From Pirellula sp. (lineage in GTDB: Bacteria > Planctomycetota > Planctomycetia > Pirellulales > Pirellulaceae), in contig JALOQZ010000012.1 of assembly GCA_025459245.1 (NCBI GenBank), positions 1 through 32,768 on the forward strand: 32,768 nucleotides of DNA, written 5' to 3'. A program made the translations under genes and the position numbers. This document shows, in pieces, positions 8,703-18,200 of the stretch (position 1 is its first letter; the number at the start of each line of letters is the position of its first letter). The notes below the pieces were generated by a model. It was not told the origin of the DNA. It ran no database searches and worked only from the letters and a program-made list of their open reading frames with translations.

Positions 8703-10199
8703 ATGTCCCAATCATTGAATTCCACCATCCGCTCGGCATTCAATCGGACCGCGCGGGGATCGGTTCTGCTCCTTGTTACATTGCTAGCTGTGCCCAATTG
8801 CTTTGGCGAGGACAAAGAAACGGCCTCCGACAGCCCTAGCCAGGCAGGGGCGGGAAATCTCGATGAAGCGAGGATTATCGCGGATAGTTTGGCAAAGCAA
8901 TACGCTGAACTTTGGTCTCGAATGTCCCCGGAAGCGAAGCGAGGGTACCAGCATTTAGTCTCGAACTCCTACTTGCCGCATGACTTCGATTTGGATGTCG
9001 TTCAAAAACTGGAATCGGATCGATCGGCTTCTTTGCCCGTCGGCGGATTCCCAGCGAGTCTATCCGACCGGGAACGATTCTTCGCCAGGTTTGGCCTCGC
9101 TAGTCGCCCAGACTCGCCCGATCGGCCGCTGCAATATGTGCAAACCTCGGATGGTCGGTTTGTCATGAACTGTTTCGCTTGCCACGGAGGGAACCTCTTC
9201 GGAGCGACCTACCCAGGTGCTCCCAATACCCTCTATCTCTTAGAATCGCTGACAGAATCGGTGAGGAAGACCAAGATTCAGGTCGGTAAACCGCTTGGTC
9301 ACATGGACATCGGTTCGTTAGTCATGCCTCTGGGGCGAACGATTGGGACCAGCAATGCCGTCATGTTCGGCGTAGCCCTGATGAACTACCGAGACGAAGA
9401 ATTAAGGGTCCACACGAATCGTTCGCCAGCCAGCATGGTACATCACGATATGGATGCCCCACCCTGGTGGCATTTCCATCGAAAGCACCACATCTACATC
9501 GACGGATTTGCGGAGAAAGGACACAAAGGGCTCATGCAGTTCATGCTTGTCCGAGAGAACGGTCCCGAGAAGTTTCGCGAATGGGAAAGCGACTTCCGCG
9601 ACGTCTATGCGTTCATCGAGGCTTTGCGACCCCCCAAGTACCCATTGCCGATCGACTCAGCCAAGTCGGAGCGAGGGAAAAAGGTATTCAATAACAATTG
9701 TGCGTCCTGCCATGGAACCTATGGCGATGGCACTGAGTTTCCGAATACCTACGTCGATATCGAAGACATCAAAACCGATCGCGTACGATTCGATGCTCTA
9801 ACTCCTGCACACCGAGCGCATTATGGTGCCAGTTGGTTTGCCGATATGGGAGAGCAAGAAACGTTATCGCAAGTCGACGGTTACGTTGCCCCCCCGTTAG
9901 ACGGAATCTGGGCTTCAGCCCCCTATCTTCACAACGGCAGCGTCCCAACGCTCTGGCACTTGCTCAATCCCGAAGAGCGTCCCATCGTATGGCGTCGAAC
10001 ATCCTTGGCCCCCGACACTCAACGAGTTGGTTTCCAAGTGGATGTATTGGATAAGGTACCCAACCGCCTGAACTCGTACGACAAGAAGCTCTACTTCGAT
10101 ACCCGCGCGACCGGAAAATCTTCGTCAGGCCATGATTATCCAGCGCGGCTAAATAACGAAGAGAAGCAAGACCTCCTCGAATACCTAAAGACACTCTAA
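8703..10199 (+). CDS. Exported di-heme c-type cytochrome
   Basis: A 498-residue protein with a signal peptide (basic NRTARG, hydrophobic SVLLLVTLLAV) and two covalent heme sites: CFACH at 157-161 and CASCH at 333-337. The later APPLDGIWASAPYLHNGSVP is characteristic of the RoxA / di-heme peroxidase-like cytochrome superfamily. The enzyme therefore probably works in the periplasm in electron transfer or an oxidation reaction; the substrate is unknown. The ATG at 8703 begins a normal signal peptide, whereas an upstream ATG at 8640 would add 21 residues before it. It converges with the DUF1501-PSD1 operon, whose large protein also carries heme motifs. Confidence 0.88.
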   Translation: MSQSLNSTIRSAFNRTARGSVLLLVTLLAVPNCFGEDKETASDSPSQAGAGNLDEARIIADSLAKQYAELWSRMSPEAKRGYQHLVSNSYLPHDFDLDVVQKLESDRSASLPVGGFPASLSDRERFFARFGLASRPDSPDRPLQYVQTSDGRFVMNCFACHGGNLFGATYPGAPNTLYLLESLTESVRKTKIQVGKPLGHMDIGSLVMPLGRTIGTSNAVMFGVALMNYRDEELRVHTNRSPASMVHHDMDAPPWWHFHRKHHIYIDGFAEKGHKGLMQFMLVRENGPEKFREWESDFRDVYAFIEALRPPKYPLPIDSAKSERGKKVFNNNCASCHGTYGDGTEFPNTYVDIEDIKTDRVRFDALTPAHRAHYGASWFADMGEQETLSQVDGYVAPPLDGIWASAPYLHNGSVPTLWHLLNPEERPIVWRRTSLAPDTQRVGFQVDVLDKVPNRLNSYDKKLYFDTRATGKSSSGHDYPARLNNEEKQDLLEYLKTL

Positions 10200-10208
10200 C
10201 AAGTAATA

Positions 10209-10292
10209 GTTTAACAGTCATCCGACAGCCGCACGCGTTTAACAGTCAGCCGACAGGCGTACTCGTTTAACAGTCAGCCGCAGGCGTACTCC
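10209..10292. repeat. Three tandem 28-bp repeats
   Basis: Units begin at 10209, 10237 and 10265, each starting GTTTAACAGTCA and continuing with a CCG-CAG-rich half. Unit 2 and unit 3 differ only by one deleted base within their first 27 positions; unit 1 is more diverged (TCCGACAGCCGCACGC in place of GCCGACAGGCGTACTC). There are no spacers between units, so this is not a CRISPR array. Confidence 0.85.
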
Positions 10293-10536
10293 CTCAATCT
10301 CAAAGACGAGTAGATCGAACCTGGCAAACGACCCCCAAAAAGGGCTTGGTACGTTTTGCCTAAGATATGTCGATGCGAACCGCTGCGGGAGCGTACCCTA
10401 CACAGTTCAATGAAGGCCCCGGGGTACCTTGTTGGCAAAAAGATGGGAGGCAATAAAACAAAAAGTCCCGACATGGAAAAATGTCTTTCTGCCCATCATT
10501 GCTTCCGTGTGTTCTGTGTATTCCGTGGTTGCTCGT

Positions 10537-10567
10537 TCTTAGAGCGCCAAATCAGTTAGCTCTAAGA
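10537..10567. terminator. Hairpin between convergent genes
   Basis: Perfect 9-bp inverted repeat TCTTAGAGC / GCTCTAAGA with a 13-base loop. It lies between the stops of the cytochrome gene and the DUF1501 gene. No T-run follows, so terminator function is only inferred. Confidence 0.35.
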
Positions 10568-10586
10568 TCCTCTTCAGGAATTGTCC

Positions 10587-10604
10587 CCAGCCTTGAAAGG
10601 CTGG
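10587..10604. terminator. Short perfect hairpin downstream of DUF1501 gene
   Basis: CCAGCCTT-GA-AAGGCTGG, 57 bases beyond the DUF1501 stop on the minus strand. It is GC-rich and symmetric but lacks a T-run. It may be a terminator for the PSD1-DUF1501 operon or part of a dispersed repeat. Confidence 0.35.
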
Positions 10605-10660
10605 ACTATTCTCGGCCGTCCCTTTCGGCACTAGGCCAATATCTCCGACGGGGATCTAGG

Positions 10661-12103
10661 CTAAGAGACGATGCCTTTCACGATGTTGCCATGCACGTCG
10701 GTGAGTCGATAATCTCGGCCTTGAAAGCGATAGATTAATTTCGTGTGATCGAATCCCAATAAGTGGAGCAACGTTGCGTTGAGATCATGCACATGGACAG
10801 GATTCTCAGCCACGTTAAACCCGAGATCGTCCGTCGTTCCATACACACATCCCGGCTTGATCCCTCCGCCCGCCAACCACATGCTAAAGGAACGATTGTG
10901 GTGATCCCGACCATCGTTACCCCCTTGCACCATCGGCGTCCTACCGAATTCTCCTCCCCAAATAACGATGGTGTCCTCGAGTAACCCGCGCTCCTTGAGA
11001 TCCTGCACCAACGCCGCGCTCGCTTGATCGGTGTCCAATGCATTTTGCTTCACTCCCGCCGTGAGACCGCCATGTTGATCCCATGCTTCATGGAACAACT
11101 GTACAAACCGCACCCCACGCTCCACCAACCGACGCGCAAGTAAACAATTGCGAGCGAAATTCGCTTTCGACGCGTCCTTAATCCCGTAGCGCTCTAATGT
11201 CGCAGCGGATTCGCTTTGCAAATCCATTAACTCCGGTGCACTCGATTGCAATCGATACGCCAACTCATAGCTCTGTATCCGAGCTTCGATCTCTGGATCG
11301 CCAAATTGCTGTAGCGACATCTGATTTAATTGCTGAAGCGTATCGAGCGATGCACGCTGTGTCTCTTGATCAATCCCCTTCGGATTTGACAAATACAAAA
11401 CGGGATCACCCGCGTTTCGGAGTGGAATCCCACCATAGACGGTAGGCAAGAATCCGCAACCGTAGTTGCTGGCCCCACCGCTTGTACCCTTAGCACTTGT
11501 AAGAACCACAAATCCCGGTAGATCTTTCGCCTCACTTCCGAGGCCATACAAAGTCCATGCACCGAAACTAGGACGGCCAAACTGCTGCGATCCGGTGTTC
11601 ATCATGATCTGAGCGGGCGCATGATTGACAGCATCGGTCTGCATGGACCGGATCAAACAAATATCGTCTGCGATCTTTGCGGTGTAAGGTAATACCTCAC
11701 TTAGCTCCATGCCGCACGATCCATGTTTGGCAAACGAAAACTTGGGCCCCAGCAGTGCCGAATTCGGGTTGATGAAGGCTGCGCGGTATCCTTGCAACAA
11801 CTCTGCTGGCGGCAACTGTCCGTTTCGCTTCGCAAGCTCCGGTTTGTAATCGAACAAGTCCAAGTGACTCGGTGCACCGGCTTGAAAGATATAAATCACT
11901 CTCTTCGCTTTAGCCGCATAATGAGGCGCACGCGGGGCCAGGGGGTTGGGCGACTTCTCCGTCGATGGAGTGGCTACTGCGGAGTCGCCTAGCATCAAGC
12001 TAGTCGCTGCGATCCCTCCCAATCCAACTCCGCACTCCCGCAAAAACCATCGGCGCCTGAGCCACTTGGCATGCGTCTCGCGGATCGATTCGTTGCTCAT
12101 CAT
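10661..12103 (-). CDS. DUF1501 domain protein with Tat signal
   Basis: A 480-residue protein of the planctomycete-rich DUF1501 family, which is related to sulfatase/alkaline-phosphatase-like folds but has no established activity. The N-terminus has a twin-arginine signal ([17 protein letters not shown] at about 16-32), so it should be exported folded. Family features include [50 protein letters not shown] and the closing [11 protein letters not shown]. It starts 8 bases after the PSD1 stop (ATG at 12103, preceded by AAGG), so the two genes form an operon. An earlier in-frame start at 12169 overlaps PSD1 and is disfavoured. The pairing with a PSD1 cytochrome is the standard arrangement in planctomycetes. 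Confidence 0.92.
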   Translation of the reverse strand: MMSNESIRETHAKWLRRRWFLRECGVGLGGIAATSLMLGDSAVATPSTEKSPNPLAPRAPHYAAKAKRVIYIFQAGAPSHLDLFDYKPELAKRNGQLPPAELLQGYRAAFINPNSALLGPKFSFAKHGSCGMELSEVLPYTAKIADDICLIRSMQTDAVNHAPAQIMMNTGSQQFGRPSFGAWTLYGLGSEAKDLPGFVVLTSAKGTSGGASNYGCGFLPTVYGGIPLRNAGDPVLYLSNPKGIDQETQRASLDTLQQLNQMSLQQFGDPEIEARIQSYELAYRLQSSAPELMDLQSESAATLERYGIKDASKANFARNCLLARRLVERGVRFVQLFHEAWDQHGGLTAGVKQNALDTDQASAALVQDLKERGLLEDTIVIWGGEFGRTPMVQGGNDGRDHHNRSFSMWLAGGGIKPGCVYGTTDDLGFNVAENPVHVHDLNATLLHLLGFDHTKLIYRFQGRDYRLTDVHGNIVKGIVS

Positions 12104-12111
12104 GTTTTGCC

Positions 12112-15100
12112 TTAGTTCTTGGTAATGGTTTCGTCGAGATTGAGGAGAACTCGGCTGACAACGGTCCAAGCCGCCGCGTCCTGTGGTGTCGTTTTCGGTG
12201 GCAGATCAGGAGCGAGTGCCGCATCTCCGGTCGCAATCTCTTTTGCGTTGATCCAGCCTTCTGCTAATCGCTTGCGCTGCGAATCTAGGAGATTTTGAAC
12301 AACGCGGGATTCGTCTTGGGTGGGAAGCCTGGAAAGGCAAAGCAAGAACACGCGATCGATGCGTTGCTGATCGCTTTCCCCTCCCTCTCGCAAAACTCGC
12401 AACGCGAGAGCCCTGGCGGCCTCAACAAAGATTGTTTCGTTGAGGCCCGTTAACGCGGCTAGCGGAGTATTCGATCGAACGCGTCTCGCACAAGAAAGAT
12501 CGCCGTTGGGAGCATCGAGGCTCGAGGTCACGGGATCGGGCATGGATCTTTTTCGGAATCCGTATACGGTTCGTCGATATCGTTCGGGTCCCTCGGCTGC
12601 TTTCCAATAGCTCGGATAGGTGTAGTTGTAGTCGAGAACGCTTTGAGGTACCGGTGGAATCACACTTGGACCTCCCATCTTGTGATGGAGCAATCCTGAG
12701 ACACACAATGCGATGTCCCTCACGACTTCCGCGTCCGCGCGGAATCGGGGGCCTCTCGCAAGCCATCGATTGCGTGGGTCTTCGTCGCGAGAGGGACCGA
12801 GCCCCTTGGATGTTCTTTGGTAGGTTTCGCTCAAGACAATCTGTCGAATCAGCTTCTTGTGACTCCATCCATTTTCCATGAAGTCCACCGACAGCCAGTC
12901 GAGAAGATCCCTGTTCTCTGGCAGAGGAGCGCGAACTCCAAAATCATCCGGGGTTTCTAACAACCCCTCTCCGAACAAGGCTTGCCAAACTCGATTGACT
13001 GCAACGCGGGCTGCAAAGGGAGAATCGGGTGAGACTAACCACTTCGCGAAACCAAGCCGATTGTTCGGCTCCCCTTTCGGAAATGGATGAAAGGCAGCAG
13101 GCACATGCGGTTCTATTGCGTCGGTCGGCTGGTCCCAATTCCCACGGTCCAGCAGTTTCGTGATCCGAGGATCGCGAGCCGGGCGTTCATGAAGGTGAAG
13201 AATCGATGTGGCTGCAACAGGATGCTTCTTCCAAAGTTCGTCGACCTTCGCCGAAAAATCGCTCCACTCTGGGAGACCTTTCGCCCAAGCCCGAAACACT
13301 TCGGTCGCTTCTGATTCAGTCCATTCCCTGTCTTTGACTTGCAGCGCCAGCTGAGCCGCGTAGTCAATCGGTGCAGCACTTGGTTCATTCGCATCGGTCA
13401 AGCTCCAGCGACAACACCCAACCATATCCGTCATGCGCATCGCAATCTTGACCTCAGCCCCCTCTGGTAGCTCGATCGGCGATTCCAATCGCATGACTGC
13501 GAGCGATGGCTGGTTTCGTTTTCCAACACCGCGGTCGGCGGTCCAAGTTGTGTCGTCTGTTCCATCGACTAGATAGGTCACTGGTCCGGTCGACTTTTTG
13601 CCATCGGCGCTCTTCGTGTCTTGATTGGAAAAGTCAGAGGTTGGAGAAACCAATTTATGTTTGACCCAGTCCTTTTCACCTGGACGCTTGGTAAACAACT
13701 CGATCTCAGTAATACCCCAAGTACCTGTTTTACTTCGTCCCGGGCCCGCATGAGGAAAATCAAGATGTGTTAACAACTCGATACGGAGACCGGTAATTTT
13801 TTGAGGCCCCAGCTTGCTAACAAAAAAGATATCGCTGCTCGTATGGCCCTTCATCAGTATCGAACCATCGGGCTCTTGGGTCGGGTGGTTCAAGCCGCTA
13901 ATACTTTCCAGTTGATGGAACTGCGGAAAGCTCCACGCGACCTCTTTGCCAAGGAATTCCTCTCGCCAACGGTCGATTTCCGTTTTCCATTGGGGATGCT
14001 TTTCGCGAACCAGCGAGTCCACTTTCGAGAGCTCTTCGTGAATCGTCGTGATTTCCTTTTTCTGTTCGTCGGTGTAGACCCACGACTGGGCTTCGTACGA
14101 GTTGTTCAGATACGCGAACATGCCAAAGTATTCGTGATGCGTGATCGGATCGAATTTGTGCGTATGGCATTGGGCGCATTGGGTTGTTAATCCAAGAATC
14201 GATTTCCCAACGCAGTCGATACGGTCAAACATCTCGACCATACGAAACTGTTCAGGGACAATCGCCCCCTCTTCATTGATCATGCTGTTTCTGAGGAAAC
14301 CGGTGGCGATGATTTGAGACTGAGTGGCATTTGGCAGCATATCGCCGGCGATCTGTTCGATCACAAAGCGATCGTATGGCATGTCTTTGTTAAAGGCGTC
14401 GATAACCCAATCGCGATATTTCCATTGCTCGCGTTGGAGATCCTTTTCATAGCCGTTGGTGTCGGAGTATCGAGCAAGGTCCAGCCAAAGTCGTCCCCAC
14501 TTCTCGCCGAACCGCTCGCTTTGGAGTAGTTTGTCAACGGTTTGTTCGAATGAAGCCTCGACCGCCTCGGCCAACTCTTCGGGGCTCGGAGGAAGGCCGA
14601 TCAGATCGAGATAAACGCGTCGAATCAACTCCTCCTTGGTTGCTCTCGGGGCCGGCGACCAGTTCTTAACACGCAGTTGATGATGAACAAAGGAATCGAT
14701 TGGCTTCTCCTCGGGTAGTCCAGGCAAATTCTTTTTGGCTGGAGGGGTGAATGACCAATGGGTGTCATAGGGAGCACCGCTTCGAATCCAATCTCGCAGT
14801 TTTGCAACTCCCTCTGCGCTAACGGGCTTCTTTTCGCTGGGTGGGGGCATGACAATGTCGGGGTCGTTCGACAAAACACGCTTCAAAATCTCGCTATTGT
14901 CCACATCGTCTAAAGCGATCGCTCGCGCTCCTGAGTCACCCCCCCGGAGCGCGTCCTCTCTCTTATCCAATCGCAATCCCCCTTGTCGCGACGCTTCGTC
15001 CACGCCGTGGCAATGGCTGCAGTGTTCCGCCAACAAGGGAGCGATGTCCCGCTGATAATCGACGTTGTTCTGCGACTCTTGATGTGCGTGGACGATCATG

Positions 15101-15186
15101 ACGTGAGTCCCGATTGCCAGTATAGCGATCAAGGCGGTAAAACGATGAATCAGTCTGCAATGAAGAAGGGAATTCACACCAAGCAT
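12112..15186 (-). CDS. PSD1 planctomycete cytochrome (PSCyt1-DUF1549-DUF1553)
   Basis: A 1024-residue exported protein with an N-terminal hydrophobic signal. Domains in order: PSCyt1 heme domain with CSHCH at 56-60; DUF1549 (about 165-370) containing a second motif CAQCH at 337-341; a central region (about 415-610) that looks beta-rich, with [19 protein letters not shown] and [13 protein letters not shown], possibly a carbohydrate-binding-like module; then DUF1553 from about 700 to the end, with [20 protein letters not shown] and [20 protein letters not shown]. The families are strongly enriched in planctomycetes and their biochemical role is unproven. It leads the two-gene operon with the DUF1501 gene. 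The divergent dimethylformamidase-like gene lies 196 bp away. Confidence 0.93.
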   Translation of the reverse strand: MLGVNSLLHCRLIHRFTALIAILAIGTHVMIVHAHQESQNNVDYQRDIAPLLAEHCSHCHGVDEASRQGGLRLDKREDALRGGDSGARAIALDDVDNSEILKRVLSNDPDIVMPPPSEKKPVSAEGVAKLRDWIRSGAPYDTHWSFTPPAKKNLPGLPEEKPIDSFVHHQLRVKNWSPAPRATKEELIRRVYLDLIGLPPSPEELAEAVEASFEQTVDKLLQSERFGEKWGRLWLDLARYSDTNGYEKDLQREQWKYRDWVIDAFNKDMPYDRFVIEQIAGDMLPNATQSQIIATGFLRNSMINEEGAIVPEQFRMVEMFDRIDCVGKSILGLTTQCAQCHTHKFDPITHHEYFGMFAYLNNSYEAQSWVYTDEQKKEITTIHEELSKVDSLVREKHPQWKTEIDRWREEFLGKEVAWSFPQFHQLESISGLNHPTQEPDGSILMKGHTSSDIFFVSKLGPQKITGLRIELLTHLDFPHAGPGRSKTGTWGITEIELFTKRPGEKDWVKHKLVSPTSDFSNQDTKSADGKKSTGPVTYLVDGTDDTTWTADRGVGKRNQPSLAVMRLESPIELPEGAEVKIAMRMTDMVGCCRWSLTDANEPSAAPIDYAAQLALQVKDREWTESEATEVFRAWAKGLPEWSDFSAKVDELWKKHPVAATSILHLHERPARDPRITKLLDRGNWDQPTDAIEPHVPAAFHPFPKGEPNNRLGFAKWLVSPDSPFAARVAVNRVWQALFGEGLLETPDDFGVRAPLPENRDLLDWLSVDFMENGWSHKKLIRQIVLSETYQRTSKGLGPSRDEDPRNRWLARGPRFRADAEVVRDIALCVSGLLHHKMGGPSVIPPVPQSVLDYNYTYPSYWKAAEGPERYRRTVYGFRKRSMPDPVTSSLDAPNGDLSCARRVRSNTPLAALTGLNETIFVEAARALALRVLREGGESDQQRIDRVFLLCLSRLPTQDESRVVQNLLDSQRKRLAEGWINAKEIATGDAALAPDLPPKTTPQDAAAWTVVSRVLLNLDETITKN

Positions 15187-15382
15187 GGCGGGGAGTCATT
15201 CTGCGGGGGGGAAGCGAAGGAGGCAGTGTTATCCTAATAGATGAGCCTATGAGAGGCAATCTTTCGGGGAGGAAAGGTGTCTTCATTCGAACGTATACCC
15301 ACGGTTCGACGGATCGGGCTAGAATGGGGGCCCGCATTCGACTTCCTCCCCACCCTCCCGCCTTGTCATTGAGGTTCTCGCC

Positions 15383-16804
15383 ATGTTCTACCACCGTTGG
15401 GCAACTGCGTTTTTTGTTTTGCTAGTTTGGGCCTCGATTGCCGCCCCCTCTTGGGGAGATCTAGCGGAGCCGCGAACCCCCTATCTCTTTGCGTATGTGA
15501 ATACCCTGAGCGTGGCTCCTGGAGAAAACATCTCGCTGCACCTTTCATCGAGCGAGCCGGTTGGCAAGCTAACGATTCATCGAGTGGGAGCAAAAGAGGA
15601 TTTGGTGCACTCGGTCGATGAGATTGCGATGAAGCGATACCCGATTCCGGATCGCGCCTCCTCCCATGGTTGTTCTTGGCCGGCAGCCTACACATTTGCT
15701 GTACCCAGCGACTGGCGATCCGGATACTACCGAGTATCTCTCTCATCTCCCAATCCGAACCCTCAACCGGATGCCAAACCCGTTCAAACCACTTGCTTCT
15801 TTGTCGTGCGAGCAAGCGATCCAGGATCGACGAGCAAGATTCTCGTGCAGTTCGCAACGAACACCTACAACGCTTACACAAATTGGGGTGGGCACAGCTT
15901 ATATGCTTACCACGATCGCGACGGTCTCCAAGGGCATCGCGTCTCCTTTTTGCGTCCAATTCAATCGCAGTTTGAGAATTGGGAAGGTCCGTTTGTTCGA
16001 TGGGCAGAAGCGAATGGTTACACGCTGGAGTTTGCGATCAACGGCGATTTGGAGCATCGACCGTCGCTCTTGGATCACTACAAACTTGTGCTGAGCATCG
16101 GGCATGACGAGTACTGGTCGTCGCTTATGCGCGATCACTTAGAGGCCTTCATTGGACGGGGTGGGAATGTCGCCTTTTTCAGCGGTAACACGTGCTGTTG
16201 GCAGGTTCGCAGTGAAGACGAAGGGACAGCGCTCACTTGCTGGAAGCAGTGGTACAACATGGACCCACTTTATCGATCCGACAAAGAGAGCTTGCTAAGC
16301 ACGCTTTGGAGCCATCATCTGGTGCAACGCCCAGAGAATCAGCTAACCGGAGTTGGGTTTTTGTGGGGGGGATATCACAAGAGTCATGGTCAATGGATGG
16401 ATGGTCCTGCATCGTACGAAGTCCACAGGCCTGATCATTGGATCTTTTCGGGGACAGGGATTGCCAGAGGAGAACGCTTTGGCGGCAAAGATACCATCGT
16501 TGGTTACGAATGCGATGGATGTGAAATGGAGTGGCGCGAGGGGTTGCCGTATGCAACTGGGAGCGATGGCACCCCCAAAGACTTCTTGATCCTCGGAACC
16601 TGTCCAGCAACATGGGCACCGGACGACGCTTTTTGGTACGACCGGTTTCCCAAGGACCGTGTTGGTGCAGCGGTTTTGGGTACTTACACGCGCGGTGGAA
16701 CTGTCATAACCACAGGTAGCACCGACTGGGCCCACGGTTTAAAGGGCAAAGATCCGGTTGTCGAACAAATCACTAAGAATGTTCTCGACCGACTGGGTAA
16801 GTAA
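15383..16804 (+). CDS. Secreted N,N-dimethylformamidase beta-subunit-like protein
   Basis: A 473-residue protein with a signal peptide (WATAFFVLLVWASIAAPSWG) and the domain of the large subunit of N,N-dimethylformamidase. Recognisable parts are NTYNAYTNWGG at 160-170, IGHDEYW around 239-245, GGNVAFFSGNTCCWQVR, and later DFLILGTCPA and TRGGTVITTGSTDWAHG. Characterised dimethylformamidase uses a mononuclear iron held by two tyrosines and a carboxylate. The aromatic and acidic residues in NTYNAY and HDEYW are candidates, but I cannot align them with certainty. No small-subunit gene is next to it, and an exported form differs from the cytoplasmic enzyme, so the true substrate is unknown. GAGG at 15371-15374 lies 8 bases before the ATG. 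Confidence 0.83.
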   Translation: MFYHRWATAFFVLLVWASIAAPSWGDLAEPRTPYLFAYVNTLSVAPGENISLHLSSSEPVGKLTIHRVGAKEDLVHSVDEIAMKRYPIPDRASSHGCSWPAAYTFAVPSDWRSGYYRVSLSSPNPNPQPDAKPVQTTCFFVVRASDPGSTSKILVQFATNTYNAYTNWGGHSLYAYHDRDGLQGHRVSFLRPIQSQFENWEGPFVRWAEANGYTLEFAINGDLEHRPSLLDHYKLVLSIGHDEYWSSLMRDHLEAFIGRGGNVAFFSGNTCCWQVRSEDEGTALTCWKQWYNMDPLYRSDKESLLSTLWSHHLVQRPENQLTGVGFLWGGYHKSHGQWMDGPASYEVHRPDHWIFSGTGIARGERFGGKDTIVGYECDGCEMEWREGLPYATGSDGTPKDFLILGTCPATWAPDDAFWYDRFPKDRVGAAVLGTYTRGGTVITTGSTDWAHGLKGKDPVVEQITKNVLDRLGK

Positions 16805-16816
16805 CGCAAAGATATA

Positions 16817-16879
16817 TCGCTTCCATACAATTGTAAGGGAAGCGAGTTTGCTTCAGCGGTTGCAAGTCAACCGCTGAAG
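16817..16879. terminator. Two tandem hairpins between convergent genes
   Basis: First hairpin: TCGCTTCC (16817-16824) with GGAAGCGA (16838-16845) around the palindrome TACAATTGTA. Second: an 11-bp stem CTTCAGCGGTT / AACCGCTGAAG (16851-16861 and 16869-16879) with a 7-base loop. They fill the 101-bp gap between stops at 16804 and 16906. Neither has a T-run, so termination is inferred from position. Confidence 0.45.
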
Positions 16880-16905
16880 AGTATGAAAAAGATTGAATGT
16901 TGGGA

Positions 16906-18183
16906 CTATTCGTCGGAATCGCCCCACTGGCCATCGTCATCCGAGGCTCCATCTTCAGAGTCCTCTTCTGTGTCTGCATCCGCTGCGCTCTCTTCGGTTT
17001 CTGAAGCTGAGAAATCGATTGCCAGGAATTCTTCGTTGCCGCGATAAGGTATTGGCAGAATCCCCAACTTGCGAGCGTCTCCCACGTGAATCACGCGATA
17101 ATCAGGATTGGATTCAAATTGCTTCGCATTCTCGAGAATGTTTTGTGTTCCTATCTTCAACGCTTGGACGAAGCTTGGCCAAGAGTATTCGTCTTGCAAG
17201 TCTTCTGAAACGGCAGCTTCGAGTCCCTCAGGAACTTCTTCGGGCCAATCGAGCGACTCGCCCATCAAGGTCGTTTCTAATCCCAAGAGCTTTGTTCGAG
17301 CGGGATCGAGATAAACACCTACGTAGCAATGCCCGGGGACAAGAATAAGCACTGCATCGATATCGATTTTGCGTAGCATCGACACCATTAAGACGGATCC
17401 GTCCACACAATTCGCTTGTTGATTATTGATCGTTTGTTCGAGGAGCCGAATGTTCTGGCTTGCAACCTCTTCCGACTCCGCCACGGTTGTAGTCACGCTG
17501 CTGTAGCGAACATCCCGAGCCACGAGCAAATCCCAGATCGAGTAAGCTTGTTTGATGACCTCGTCTTCCGAGATTTGGTATCCCGTGAACTTGTCGACAA
17601 CACCGATGTCGAGGGCTTCTCTCAATAATTTGTCGAGGAATGGATGCTGTTCGTTTACATAGGCGGCAACGGTTGGGCTGGTATCTAACGCCTCTTCCCC
17701 GGAGGCAACGCGAATAGGGCAATCGTTAACCGAACGAAACGTGAGTGTCGAAGATTGTTCCTCAGCGACGGAATCACCAAGCTTTACGGTGAAGGTGACT
17801 GTCGCTGGCGTCGCTTGCGCACATTGGCTTAAGCGATCGAAGCGGTATTTGATCTTAGGGAATACGGAGTATGTCTCGCCTTTGTTTGGAAGCACGCCAA
17901 CGAAGCGACTGGTTTGCATGAAGTCATCGCATTCAATGATCACTTCGATCGGCGTGTTCTTACGGGGCGCTGTTATCTCGACACCCAGCAGACCGTTCGG
18001 ATCCCCTAAGTGGTCATCACCAATTTCGAAGATGGGCGTCTTCGATGCCGCGGATGCAATTAGATAGGATGGAAAGAGTTGGGAGTCCCATCCTGCAATC
18101 GCCGTGAAATCGGCTTGAGCGTTTCCATGGATACCGAAAGCGAATAAGCAAGCGAGAGCAATCGAACGGAGATATCTCTTCAT
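16906..18183 (-). CDS. Exported transglutaminase-like protein with acidic tail
   Basis: A 425-residue protein with a signal peptide (KRYLRSIALACLFAFGIHGNAQA). The centre resembles a transglutaminase-like papain-fold core: NCVDGSVLMVSMLRKI with Cys259, PGHCYVGVYLD with His285, and a following LETT with an acidic residue near 304, which together could form a Cys-His-acid triad. The N-terminal half (about 50-160) looks beta-rich. The last 34 residues are almost entirely Asp, Glu, Ser, Ala and Gly. It is the third gene of the kinase operon, 17 bases after the FHA-GGDEF stop. The ATG at 18183 begins the signal peptide; a TTG at 18204 is disfavoured. It may cut or crosslink envelope protein, or only bind; activity is not shown. 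Confidence 0.72.
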   Translation of the reverse strand: MKRYLRSIALACLFAFGIHGNAQADFTAIAGWDSQLFPSYLIASAASKTPIFEIGDDHLGDPNGLLGVEITAPRKNTPIEVIIECDDFMQTSRFVGVLPNKGETYSVFPKIKYRFDRLSQCAQATPATVTFTVKLGDSVAEEQSSTLTFRSVNDCPIRVASGEEALDTSPTVAAYVNEQHPFLDKLLREALDIGVVDKFTGYQISEDEVIKQAYSIWDLLVARDVRYSSVTTTVAESEEVASQNIRLLEQTINNQQANCVDGSVLMVSMLRKIDIDAVLILVPGHCYVGVYLDPARTKLLGLETTLMGESLDWPEEVPEGLEAAVSEDLQDEYSWPSFVQALKIGTQNILENAKQFESNPDYRVIHVGDARKLGILPIPYRGNEEFLAIDFSASETEESAADADTEEDSEDGASDDDGQWGDSDE

Positions 18184-18200
18184 AGTGTTACCGAGGAGTT

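Larger units (their letters stand above)
10200..10660. other. 461-bp gene-free spacer between convergent genes, repeat-rich
   Basis: No convincing gene. It holds three tandem 28-bp units (10209-10292), an imperfect long hairpin flanked by GATGGG (10442-10447) and CCCATC (10492-10497), and two perfect short hairpins (10537-10567 and 10587-10604). A short open frame at 10356-10559 has low-complexity translation and is rejected as a gene. Confidence 0.75.

Noticed and set aside
10209-10292. Possible CRISPR array
   Set aside because: The units are directly contiguous with no spacers, and no cas-like gene is present. Tandem repeat is the better call.
10356-10559. Short plus-strand reading frame with Cys/Phe/Arg-rich translation
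   Set aside because: It runs through the hairpin and repeat segment, has no ribosome binding site or domain, and its composition follows the repeat words.
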